From Periweissella cryptocerci (GTDB lineage: Bacteria; Bacillota; Bacilli; Lactobacillales; Lactobacillaceae), in NCBI RefSeq assembly GCF_004358325.1, contig NZ_CP037940.1:1488001-1552000 (forward strand): a stretch of DNA of 64,000 nucleotides, given 5' to 3'. Positions 25,983-34,353 of the stretch are shown piece after piece. The notes under the pieces were generated by a model that saw nothing but the letters and a program-made list of their open reading frames with translations, was not told the origin of the DNA and did not search any database. The position numbers and the translations under genes are program-made. The number at the start of each line of letters is the position of its first letter. Positions within the stretch are counted from its first letter, which is position 1.

Positions 25983-27611
25983 TTATTTAGCGTATAATTC
26001 GTCGATTTGCTTTTGAATGTCTTTGTTTTCCACAAATTCATCGTAAGTAGTTTCGGCACGTTCAACCACACCGTTAGCCGTAACTTCGATGATGTGATCC
26101 GCAATCGTTTGAATGAATTCCCGGTCATGCGAAGCGAAGATAATTGAACCCTTGTAGTCAATCATACCTTCATTCAATGAAGTAATTGATTCCAAGTCCA
26201 AGTGGTTAGTAGGATCATCCATAACTAACACGTTGGTCTTCAACAACATCAACTTAGAGAGCATAACACGAACCTTTTCACCCCCAGAAAGCACGTTGAT
26301 TTCCTTGGTAACATCGTCACCTGAGAACAACATCCGACCGAGCATTCCGCGCAAGAAGGTGTTATCACTTTCTTCCTTAGAAGCGAATTGACGCAACCAA
26401 TCAATGATTGTTGCCTTAGGGTCATCAAAGTTTTCGTTCAAATCTTTAGACATGTATGAACGGTTTGTGGTAACACCCCAAGTAACAGTTCCTGAATCAG
26501 GTTCCATCTTACCAGCAAGAATTTCCATCAATGTTGTAGTAGCCACATCAGAACGGCTCAACAAAGCGGCCTTTTCGCCAGGCTTAACGATGAAAGTAAT
26601 GTTATCCAAAATCTTCACACCGTCGATGGTCTTAGAAACGTTATCAACACGTAACAAGTCATTACCAAGTTCACGCAATGCTTCAAACTTAATCCATGGG
26701 TACTTACGGGTTGATGGTTGGATATCATCAAGCGTAATTTTTTCTAATTGCTTTTGACGTGACGTTGCTTGCTTGGCCTTTGAGGCGTTGGCAGAGAAAC
26801 GGGCCACGAATTCTTGCAATTCTTTGATTTTTTCTTCCTTCTTGGCGTTAGCGTTAGATTGTAACTTCGCTGCCAATTCAGATGATTGCTTCCAGAAGTC
26901 GTAGTTACCCACGAACATCTTAATCTTACCAAAGTCGACATCAAGCATCATGGTTGCCACAGCGTTCAAGAAGTGACGGTCATGGGAAACGATGATGGCG
27001 ATGTTAGGATAGTCAGCTAAGAAGCCTTCCAACCAATCAACCGTGTGGGTATCAAGACCGTTGGTAGGTTCGTCCAAGACCAAAATATCAGGTTCACCGA
27101 ACAATGCTTGGGCCAACAAGACCTTAACTTTTTCAGATTCAGTCAATTCGCTCATCATTTTGTAGTGCATGTCTTCAGGCATACCAATTTGTTGGAGCAA
27201 TTGTGAAGCGTCTGATTCGGCTTCCCAACCACCCATTTCAGCAAATTCACCTTCAAGTTCACCGGCGCGCAAACCATCTTCATCCGTGAAAGGATCTTTC
27301 AAGTAGATGGCGTCTTTTTCCTTCATCACTTCGTACAAGTGCTTGTGACCTTGGATTACAGTATCAAGAACTGTGTAATCATCAAACGCGAAGTGATCTT
27401 GGTTCAAACTAGACATACGTTCACCAGTTGAAATTGAAACACTCCCGGTAGTTGGTGATAATTTACCTTCTAATACCTTCAAGAAAGTTGATTTACCGGC
27501 ACCATTGGCACCAATCACCCCATAAGTATTACCAGCAGTGAATTTTACATTTACATCGTCATACAATTTTTTGCCGTTAAAAGCGACAGATACGTTAGAA
27601 ACAGTTAACAA
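25983..27611 (-). CDS. ybiT: ABC-F family ATPase, YbiT/YkpA type
   Basis: 542 residues when started at the TTG at 27611 (MLTVSNVSVAFNGKKLY), which has GGAGG 8 nt upstream; the open frame to 27734 lacks a ribosome site. Two nucleotide-binding domains: Walker A GANGAGKS, LTESEKVKVLLAQALF and LVLDEPTNGLD in the first; LSRSDVATTT (degenerate Walker A), LSGGEKVRVMLSKLML and LVMDDPTNHLDLES in the second. The linker SANASKAKQATSRQKQLEKI is hallmark YbiT. It probably acts on the ribosome as a translation factor. The second domain's Walker A departs from GxxGxGK, which is notable for the subfamily. Confidence 0.92.
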   Translation of the reverse strand: MLTVSNVSVAFNGKKLYDDVNVKFTAGNTYGVIGANGAGKSTFLKVLEGKLSPTTGSVSISTGERMSSLNQDHFAFDDYTVLDTVIQGHKHLYEVMKEKDAIYLKDPFTDEDGLRAGELEGEFAEMGGWEAESDASQLLQQIGMPEDMHYKMMSELTESEKVKVLLAQALFGEPDILVLDEPTNGLDTHTVDWLEGFLADYPNIAIIVSHDRHFLNAVATMMLDVDFGKIKMFVGNYDFWKQSSELAAKLQSNANAKKEEKIKELQEFVARFSANASKAKQATSRQKQLEKITLDDIQPSTRKYPWIKFEALRELGNDLLRVDNVSKTIDGVKILDNITFIVKPGEKAALLSRSDVATTTLMEILAGKMEPDSGTVTWGVTTNRSYMSKDLNENFDDPKATIIDWLRQFASKEESDNTFLRGMLGRMLFSGDDVTKEINVLSGGEKVRVMLSKLMLLKTNVLVMDDPTNHLDLESITSLNEGMIDYKGSIIFASHDREFIQTIADHIIEVTANGVVERAETTYDEFVENKDIQKQIDELYAK

Positions 27612-27792
27612 GTCCCGTTCCTCCTTTTTTGTGTTGTCATTTGTCATTATATCAGTGAAAGCAGTGCTTGTGTTGACATATCGACTATTTGGTCGATGAA
27701 AAGCCTTACATATCAAGGTTTTCACTGAATTCACGTAAATCTATGTAAAAACCACCCACCAAATTTGGCAGATGGTCCTCAAAATTCGTAAA

Positions 27793-28401
27793 TTAGTTAC
27801 CAAAAACCTTAAAACGTTGGTCATCAGCCATGAAATCTTTTTCACCAGCTGGTGCTTCAATTGAGCCAAAGTTCAATTCGGCACGTAAGGTCCATTCTGC
27901 AGGAATGTCAAAGTGTTCCGTCACAGCAGCATCAATAATTGGGTTGTAGTGTTGCAAGTTCCCACCAATATTTTGTTCTGCTAAAGCCGTCCACACTGCA
28001 AATTGCGCCATACCTTGTTCAGTTTCAGCAAAACCTGGGAACGCATCCGCAAAGATTGGGAAGTTTTCCTGTTGGAACTTAATAACTGCTTCATCAATAA
28101 AGAACAAAACCGTTCCCTTGGCAGCCGCAAAACCATCCATTCTAGCTTGCGTACCCTTGAAAGCTTCTTCATCAGGAACTTCTTGCTTCAAACGATCCGT
28201 CACAATCGTGTTCCAGAAGTAATCCTTGGCTTCACCAAACAAAATCACCGCACGGGTTGATTGAGCGTTGAATGAAGTTGGTGCTTGGCGCACGGCATTT
28301 TCAATCAAGCTGATTAATTCTTCGTTAGTTGCTGAAACGTTTTCCCCCAACGCATAAATTGAGCGCCGGTTACCCATTAAATCAAGAAATTTTGAATCCA
28401 T
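27793..28401 (-). CDS. Nitroreductase family protein (Frm2/HBN1-like)
   Basis: 202 residues from the ATG at 28401; GGGGA lies 7-8 nt upstream, and MDSKFLDLMGNRRSIYALG matches the family start better than the ATG five codons earlier. FMN-binding signatures NRRSIYALG and APTSFNAQSTRAVILFG, and the late WTALAEQNIGGNLQHYNPII segment identify the small Frm2/YdjA-like branch, flavin oxidoreductases tied to fatty-acid or redox responses. It is a single-gene unit between two ABC-F genes. Confidence 0.9.
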   Translation of the reverse strand: MDSKFLDLMGNRRSIYALGENVSATNEELISLIENAVRQAPTSFNAQSTRAVILFGEAKDYFWNTIVTDRLKQEVPDEEAFKGTQARMDGFAAAKGTVLFFIDEAVIKFQQENFPIFADAFPGFAETEQGMAQFAVWTALAEQNIGGNLQHYNPIIDAAVTEHFDIPAEWTLRAELNFGSIEAPAGEKDFMADDQRFKVFGN

Positions 28402-28577
28402 TTTTTTATTCCCCATACTTTCACTAAAGCCACACTGCCTGAACAGTTCCCTGCGATCTTAGGATTTCATTTTATTTGTCAAACATCGACTTACTAATTG
28501 TAACTAGAATCACACCAGAAAGCAACCTTCCTTAAGTAATGGCTTTAGTTAGCATTTAGTTTTTTCTTAATTCGGCG

Positions 28578-30062
28578 TCAATTTTGCTTAATTAAATTCA
28601 CTTGTTGCGTTGCTACATGTTCAACAAACGCTTGGTCATGCTCGATAAATAGCATTGTAGGTTTGTACTCGATAATTAAATCTTCTAGTTGTTCCCGCGT
28701 TAACACATCAAGATAATTCAAAGGTTCATCCCATATATACAAGTTCGCCGGCTTTAGTAACGAAGCTGCTAGCGCGATTTTACGAATTTGGCCCATACTC
28801 ATATTTTCGATGTTACTTTCAAAAATATCGCGTTCAAAGCCCAACTTTCGGAGCACATTTACAAGTTCATCATACCCAACTGCTTGCGTAGCTGCATAAT
28901 CATCCAAGGTGCCATGCAAATCGCTTAAATCTTGCGCCAAATAACTGATTTTGAGTTGTGGCTGCAGTTCAAGTTTGCCACTAGCTGTAACCGTTCTATC
29001 ATGAAAAAGTGCATGTAATAATGTTGTTTTACCAGCACCATTCATCCCGTTCAGCGCAACCCGTTCACCCGTTTTGATTGTGAAACTTACTGGCTGATTG
29101 ATTACGACGCCATTCCGCTTAACTTGAACATCATCAACACTCACCAAGATTTGTTTCGGTGCTAATGGTTCGTAATTCATCGTAAGCTCAGTCACTTCAT
29201 CCAAGTTTTTCAATAGCTTTTCTTTTTCCGTGATGGCTTTGTTCGAGCGGGCTTCAATCACTTTGGAGCGTTTCATCATTTTGGCGGCTTTATGACTGAC
29301 AAATCCACTATCCTTCGCACTATTTTTCATACTTTCACGGAAACCGGACCAAACTGATTTTTCGCGGGCGGTTTTCGATAGCCGACTGATTTCGTCTTTT
29401 AATTTTTCATTTTCAAGCCGTTCAAAATCATCACGCGCATATTTTTCGCGGTGCCACGTCGAGTAATTGCCTTTGTACAAGCTAATTTTGGCGCGATCAA
29501 TCGACAACACATGATCAATGACCCGATCCAAGAACACTCGATCGTGACTAATAACAATAAATCCCGATTTTTGCTGTAGATATTGGGCGACCACTTCCCG
29601 TCCTTGAATATCCAAGTGATTAGTTGGTTCGTCAATTAATTGAAAATTACCTTCATCAATAAATAAACTTGCTAATAACACTTTAGCTTGTTGTCCAGGA
29701 CTCAACGTCGTAAACGGCCGTTCAAGAATGTCTTCTGGTAGTTCAAGCTTAGAAAATTCCACCAGAATTTTCCACTGATCATACTCCTCAAGTGAGGTAA
29801 TACTGCGAATTACATTCCATGTATTCTGCGTCATGTCGTCGATTGGCTGCGGATAATATTGAAAATTCAAGTCCGTAACAATATGACCATGATATTCCAA
29901 TTTGCCGCGCAAAATATTAAGTAAGGTCGTTTTTCCTCGTCCATTACGCCCGATTAATCCTAAGTGCCAACTTGCATCGAACTGCAAATCAACATGATCA
30001 AATAAGGGAGTAAGTTGATTATCGTACCGAAATGATAAATTTTGAATTTGAATTGTTCCCAT
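28578..30062 (-). CDS. Lsa-type ABC-F ribosomal protection protein homologue
   Basis: 494 residues from the ATG at 30062 (MGTIQIQNLSFRYD), with GAGG upstream. Two ATPase domains: GRNGRGKTT, LSPGQQAKVLLASLF and LIDEPTNHLD, then GMNGAGKTT, MSMGQIRKIALAASLL and IWDEPLNYLDV. The SPGQQ and WDEPLNYLD variants with a long charged linker (SGFVSHKAAKMMKRSK) place it with Lsa/Vga-like antibiotic-resistance ABC-F proteins, which displace ribosome-bound lincosamides, pleuromutilins or streptogramins. A terminator and short leader ORF precede it, implying drug-induced attenuation. Activity of this homologue is inferred only. Confidence 0.9.
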   Translation of the reverse strand: MGTIQIQNLSFRYDNQLTPLFDHVDLQFDASWHLGLIGRNGRGKTTLLNILRGKLEYHGHIVTDLNFQYYPQPIDDMTQNTWNVIRSITSLEEYDQWKILVEFSKLELPEDILERPFTTLSPGQQAKVLLASLFIDEGNFQLIDEPTNHLDIQGREVVAQYLQQKSGFIVISHDRVFLDRVIDHVLSIDRAKISLYKGNYSTWHREKYARDDFERLENEKLKDEISRLSKTAREKSVWSGFRESMKNSAKDSGFVSHKAAKMMKRSKVIEARSNKAITEKEKLLKNLDEVTELTMNYEPLAPKQILVSVDDVQVKRNGVVINQPVSFTIKTGERVALNGMNGAGKTTLLHALFHDRTVTASGKLELQPQLKISYLAQDLSDLHGTLDDYAATQAVGYDELVNVLRKLGFERDIFESNIENMSMGQIRKIALAASLLKPANLYIWDEPLNYLDVLTREQLEDLIIEYKPTMLFIEHDQAFVEHVATQQVNLIKQN

Positions 30063-30083
30063 TGTGGTCACCTCACTAAATCT

Positions 30084-30120
30084 AAAAACAAAAAGAACCC
30101 AGCACGATTGCTGAGTCCTT
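30084..30120 (-). terminator. Leader terminator (attenuator) of the Lsa-type gene
   Basis: AAGGACTCAGCA-ATCG-TGCTGGGTTCTT forms a 12-bp stem (two G-U pairs) followed by TTTGTTTTT, ending just 21 nt before the ABC-F start codon and upstream of its ribosome site. A full terminator inside the leader implies conditional read-through. Confidence 0.85.
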
Positions 30121-30161
30121 CATTCATGTGCACAAAGAGCCATTGCTAACGTAGTGAACAT
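30120..30161 (-). CDS. Putative 13-residue leader peptide upstream of the Lsa-type gene
   Basis: ATG at 30161 opens MFTTLAMALCAHE, and its TGA stop overlaps the first base of the terminator stem. A ribosome stalled on this ORF would cover or disturb sequence entering the terminator, as in known macrolide/lincosamide-induced ABC-F attenuators. The ribosome site is weak (GTAAG), so translation is unproven. Confidence 0.4.
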   Translation of the reverse strand: MFTTLAMALCAHE

Positions 30162-30292
30162 AATTGAATACTTACAAACCGTTGAATAAACGACCATCAA
30201 AGCGGACTTCACCCCTGACTGGTCATGAAATATTCGTTTAACGATTTGCTGTCTTCAATTGCGTCCACTTCCCTTCGATTTGTTATCTCGAA

Positions 30293-30321
30293 CTATAACA
30301 CCATCGGACTACTCACTTCAA
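30293..30321 (-). promoter_or_regulatory. Promoter candidate of the Lsa-type gene
   Basis: TTGAAG (30316-30321), 17-bp spacer, TTATAG (30293-30298), giving a leader of about 225 nt. Confidence 0.5.
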
Positions 30322-30341
30322 CTAAAATGCGTTGGCCCGTG

Positions 30342-30357
30342 TGTTTCACGTGAAACA
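30342..30357. other. parS: parS site (ParB/Spo0J binding), perfect palindrome
   Basis: TGTTTCACGTGAAACA matches the Bacillus parS consensus TGTTNCACGTGAAACA at every position, in the intergenic space between the hydrolase gene and the ABC-F promoter. It marks the origin-proximal centromere region bound by ParB. Confidence 0.93.
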
Positions 30358-30373
30358 CTCTCGCATTTTAAAC

Positions 30374-31168
30374 TTAAACTGATGGTTGCCCGCCACTTAA
30401 TAATGACATCGCAATCCATTCATTCGTCCGTAAGGCAATTTCATCGGAATGTAAGTGGTGACTACCTTCTAGTTCAATGTATTTGGTATTACCGTTCGCA
30501 TATTCAGAATTTTTGTATTCTTCTAAACGATATGGTTCCGTGAAAAGCAACACTGGAACACCATCGGGAATATTTTTATTCCGAATGGCGTGTGTATTAT
30601 CCTCCGCACGTTGCATTTCGTCTTGGACGGTTCCAGCCGTAACTGGTCGTTCAAGTTCTTTAGCCATAGCTTTTTCGGCGGCCGTTAATTCACTATCCTC
30701 CAAGACCACTGCCTGTTCCTCCGTGGTCATTGTCGCAAATTGTACTGCCTGATATGCGGGCTGGTTTTCATATTCGCCGACTACACCCGTCATCGGTTCA
30801 ATGCCAATCACACCGTAAACTAGCTCTGCGAATTTATCAATGAAATCCACTACATAAACACCGCTCATCCCCTGTACAAAGAAAATCACCGGTTCACCAA
30901 TAACTTGTTCAATAAATTCGTGCAGTTCGTCAGTAATATTGGCATTAGTCCGTGGCACATCAGTTTCCGCGCTTTCACCACGCCCGAGAAAATCGACGAA
31001 CACTTTCCCGAATGGTCCTTGAATATGGCCGGCCATGGATTTCATTGCATAATAGTCACTACCACTATACAACCCACTCAAAAAGACAATTGTTGGGAAT
31101 TCTGCCAGTGCGGGTTCATGATAATAGTTAATTGCCCCATGTATACCGTTAAATTTTTCATGAATCAT
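30374..31168 (-). CDS. Alpha/beta hydrolase family protein
   Basis: 264 residues. The oxyanion segment FLSGLYSGSD, the nucleophile elbow GMSGVYV (Ser at about 102) and a late EGSHHLHSDE with the likely catalytic His fit the alpha/beta hydrolase fold; the acid may be the Asp/Glu around FTEPYRLEEY. A cap region of about 60 residues (ENQPAYQAV... ERPVTAG) separates the core halves. The substrate is unknown. It is transcribed alone, with parS just past its end. Confidence 0.8.
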   Translation of the reverse strand: MIHEKFNGIHGAINYYHEPALAEFPTIVFLSGLYSGSDYYAMKSMAGHIQGPFGKVFVDFLGRGESAETDVPRTNANITDELHEFIEQVIGEPVIFFVQGMSGVYVVDFIDKFAELVYGVIGIEPMTGVVGEYENQPAYQAVQFATMTTEEQAVVLEDSELTAAEKAMAKELERPVTAGTVQDEMQRAEDNTHAIRNKNIPDGVPVLLFTEPYRLEEYKNSEYANGNTKYIELEGSHHLHSDEIALRTNEWIAMSLLSGGQPSV

Positions 31169-31221
31169 AATTAGTTATTTCACCTCTACATTTATTGTTC
31201 AGTTTATCGTGTTGAGTCGTT

Positions 31222-32106
31222 TTATTCTTTTGGTGCTACATAATCTAAATAGACAACTTCCGCTAACGTCACGAAGCCACTTTTTTCATAGACGTGTTTG
31301 GCGACTTCGTTTTCGGCCTCAACTGATAATTTTAGTGGTAAGTCATTTAACGCATTAATTTCCTTGGCAATCAAAGCAACTGCTTGCGTTCCGTAGCCGT
31401 GCCCTTGATAGGCGGGGTCAATTGCTAAGCCAAAAATATAATTCATCGTTGGGTCAACATCGACGGCCACTGTCCCGACAATAGTATTTTGCGCCATAAT
31501 TTTATAGTAACGCACCGTCGTACTGACAACATTTTCTTGCGCATATGCCATGCTCGATTCATAATCACTTTCTTCACTACCAAAGGCATGCATAGTAATT
31601 GTCGCCAAACGTTCAACATCCGCAGCATTTGCCAACTCAACGGTCACGGCTGGATTGGTAAGCAAGGGTGCCCGGGTCATATCAAATTCGAGTAAATATT
31701 CACTATTATCCTCATCCACAGCGAAACCTAACTTAGGTAACAAGGTTGGGTTTTCGTCAATAAATTTGCGCTCACTTTGATATGTTATTTCCGTGTAATT
31801 ATTTAGTACTAAAACTAATTCAGCTTGGCGTTGCAATTCAGTAAAAATCCCGCGGCGGCGATAAGCGGGTTTTACTAACACGGCAATGCCCGCTTCATCT
31901 ACTGAATCTGCGTAGATTGATAAAAAGCCGACCGCAATATCCCCATCATACGCTAAGAAAAACGCTGGTAAGGCTTTATCAACATTATAATTATTAAATA
32001 AATACGGTGTGTCAGCTGTCCCATCAAATACCTGAATTTCGGTAATCAACTCACGTACGTCGGCAAGTTGCTGCGCTGACATCACCGCTGTTTGAACGTA
32101 TTCCAT
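31222..32106 (-). CDS. Tandem GNAT acetyltransferase
   Basis: 294 residues, with GGGAG before the ATG. There are two GNAT folds: residues about 1-140 with an acetyl-CoA loop AYRRRGIFTEL, and 150-290 with the classic DPAYQGHGYGTQAVAL loop and the C-terminal SVEAENEVAKHVYEKSGF. Tandem GNATs of this kind acetylate small amines or peptides; the substrate is unknown. It is a single-gene unit. Confidence 0.9.
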   Translation of the reverse strand: MEYVQTAVMSAQQLADVRELITEIQVFDGTADTPYLFNNYNVDKALPAFFLAYDGDIAVGFLSIYADSVDEAGIAVLVKPAYRRRGIFTELQRQAELVLVLNNYTEITYQSERKFIDENPTLLPKLGFAVDEDNSEYLLEFDMTRAPLLTNPAVTVELANAADVERLATITMHAFGSEESDYESSMAYAQENVVSTTVRYYKIMAQNTIVGTVAVDVDPTMNYIFGLAIDPAYQGHGYGTQAVALIAKEINALNDLPLKLSVEAENEVAKHVYEKSGFVTLAEVVYLDYVAPKE

Positions 32107-32314
32107 CTTGTCTCCCTTGTCATGCTACCAATACAAACCAGCTAGATTTTCCACTCACAAGCCAATTTTCTATAACAGCTTATTTCCCTCTAGATTACCA
32201 CAAATCCTTATCATCCCGCGGAAAAATATGTGCTCTTTGCATCCCAAAGCAAATGACCCAATTGTCATCTTATGCAACACAAGACGGAATCAGGTCATTT
32301 TTTATACTACCAAT

Positions 32315-33352
32315 TTAGTTATTAGGTAATTTTAAATCGGTCGGTGCAATCAAAGTTCCTCTTTGGCTGAAGATATAATTTAAGCCAATTGCCAACAGTA
32401 ATGGCAAAATCACAAAGACGAGTAGCACTTTGCTAACCATCCCCGCGCTTTGTGCAGTAGCTTGGTAAGCCGTAATTGGGCCAATCAAGCCACTAAAACC
32501 AAAGCCAGCACTGAACGGGGTTCCTTTGATATCGAGCATCGCCGCAATTGCGCCCATGATTGCTGCGCCAAGCGTAGTAGGAATGAATAGCTTTGGATTA
32601 CGCATCATGTTTGCCATTTGGATTTTGGGTGAACCAATAAAATGGGCCAAAGTTCCGCCTAAAGGATTCACACGTGCTCCCATAATCGCCAATGTAAAGC
32701 TAGTCACCACAATGCCGACGTTTGCTGCCCCGGCACCAATACCCGCTAACCCAATCGCAGTCGCAATACCGACAGATGAAATTGGTGAAACTACTAATAT
32801 TGAGAATATCACGGCCATGACTGCTCCCATCACGATTGGTTGCCATTGCGTTATCTGATTGACGCCTAACCCAATAATTTCCGAAATTTCTTGCACGCTT
32901 GGTAAAATCAATAAACCAAGAGCGCCCGCAACTACTAAGATTAACGCCGGTGCAACAAGCATGGTAAATTGACCTAAACGCTCACCGATTAATATTAGTA
33001 GGCCCACCGCAATTGCGATTGTCAGCCCGGTGTTAATAATATCGCCAGTTCCATGTAATACGAATCCTTTAGGCGTTGGTATCGCCACTCCCGATCCAAT
33101 CATCGCCGCCAAGGCAATGGACGCGGTTTTAATCGTGTTAAAGTGAAACAAGGTTGCCACTGCAATCGCTGCCACTGCCGGCAACAAACTTTGCGCAAGA
33201 CTTGTCATGTCAATTACACGCAGTGCCAATGAATTTTTACCAAACAACAACATCAACTGTCCCAGTAATGCACTGGGAATTAACGCCACCACTATTCCTA
33301 AGCTCAAGCCGTTTAGAATATTTAACGTAAAAATTTTACTGGTTATTTTCAT
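32315..33352 (-). CDS. PTS EIIC-like membrane protein (PF13303 type)
   Basis: 345 residues from the ATG at 33352, with GGGAG 6 nt upstream. About ten hydrophobic segments, conserved motifs GSGVAIPTPKGFVLHGTGD, GARVNPLGGTLAHFIGSPK and GFSGLIGPITAY typical of the PTS_EIIC_2 family. It lacks EIIA/EIIB domains, and no partner PTS genes are nearby. It follows the dehydrogenase gene by 11 bp as the last gene of a three-gene operon, suggesting that it transports a metabolite linked to amino-acid/hydroxyacid conversion rather than acting as a sugar PTS. Confidence 0.85.
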   Translation of the reverse strand: MKITSKIFTLNILNGLSLGIVVALIPSALLGQLMLLFGKNSLALRVIDMTSLAQSLLPAVAAIAVATLFHFNTIKTASIALAAMIGSGVAIPTPKGFVLHGTGDIINTGLTIAIAVGLLILIGERLGQFTMLVAPALILVVAGALGLLILPSVQEISEIIGLGVNQITQWQPIVMGAVMAVIFSILVVSPISSVGIATAIGLAGIGAGAANVGIVVTSFTLAIMGARVNPLGGTLAHFIGSPKIQMANMMRNPKLFIPTTLGAAIMGAIAAMLDIKGTPFSAGFGFSGLIGPITAYQATAQSAGMVSKVLLVFVILPLLLAIGLNYIFSQRGTLIAPTDLKLPNN

Positions 33353-33363
33353 AAACAACTCCC

Positions 33364-34353
33364 TTACAAGTCATGGGCAGATGTCCCAGTTGTGATAATT
33401 GACAACACATCCGTCAATGAAATATCCACCATATTTTGGACGGCAATATTAGTGAAAAAGCCAACGTGCGGCGTAATAATCACATTTTCTAAGGTCAGTA
33501 ATTTTTTAATGCGTTCATCGGTTACACCACTAGCTGATAAATCTTCATTAAAAATATGTTCCTCGCCTTCAACTGTATCTAACGCCGCACCAGCAATTAT
33601 TCCGGCATCAAGTGCTTCAATTAAGTCCGCCGTATTGATAACTGGCCCCCGCGATGCATTCACAATCAGGGCGCCTTTTTTCATCAAGTCGAATTCGTCC
33701 TTAGCTAATAACCCCGTTGATTGTTCATCTAAATATACGTGCAGGCTAATAACATCTGCTTGTTGTAACACCGCTTCCTTACTCATATATTCAACCACAT
33801 CACGCATTTCAGCACGTTCAACTAAATCATTTGCAATCACGCGCACATCAAGTGCTTTGAGCATTTTGGCAAGTGTCTCACCGATACGTCCTAATCCAAT
33901 AATTCCGACCGTAACAGAATGAATTTCCCGGGCCTGTAGCCCCTCCCAACGAAAATCATTACGCCGTACTCGCGCATCAAATGCTGGCGTGTTGCGTAAT
34001 AGCCTGAAAATTTGCATCAGCGCCATTTCAGCTACTGAACGTGGTGAATATGCTGGGACATTAGTGACGGTCAGCCCGGCTGCTTTGGCTGCTGGAACGT
34101 TGATCGTATCAAAACCCGCCGTTCGCGACGTAACTTGCTTAATTCCCTGTTGCGCAAGCTTTGTATATACGCCATCATCATTAATTCCAGCATGTTGTTG
34201 GATAATAACGCCATCATACCCAGTTGCTAATTCCACCGTATCGCCATGTAATTCTGCGGTAGTGCTATCAATTTGGACTCCATGTGTTTGCGCAAAATTG
34301 GCAATTGCCACTTGTTCATCATCCCGGACTGAATACATTAAAATTTTAGTCAT
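33364..34353 (-). CDS. D-2-hydroxyacid dehydrogenase (D-LDH / D-HicDH family)
   Basis: 329 residues from the ATG at 34353, which overlaps the aminotransferase stop by 8 bp, so translation is coupled. NAD-binding GLGRIGETLAKML (about 150), catalytic Arg in NASRGPVINT, Glu in AALDTVEGEE and His in IITPHVGFFT are all present. It reduces 2-oxoacids to D-2-hydroxyacids. Pairing with an aminotransferase suggests amino-acid-derived oxoacids such as phenylpyruvate or 2-oxoisocaproate rather than, or besides, pyruvate. Confidence 0.93.
   Translation of the reverse strand: MTKILMYSVRDDEQVAIANFAQTHGVQIDSTTAELHGDTVELATGYDGVIIQQHAGINDDGVYTKLAQQGIKQVTSRTAGFDTINVPAAKAAGLTVTNVPAYSPRSVAEMALMQIFRLLRNTPAFDARVRRNDFRWEGLQAREIHSVTVGIIGLGRIGETLAKMLKALDVRVIANDLVERAEMRDVVEYMSKEAVLQQADVISLHVYLDEQSTGLLAKDEFDLMKKGALIVNASRGPVINTADLIEALDAGIIAGAALDTVEGEEHIFNEDLSASGVTDERIKKLLTLENVIITPHVGFFTNIAVQNMVDISLTDVLSIITTGTSAHDL

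Noticed and set aside
32250..32305. AAATGACC/GGTCATTT inverted repeat as a terminator
   Set aside because: The loop of about 38 nt is too long for a confident terminator and the T-run points to the strand without a gene.
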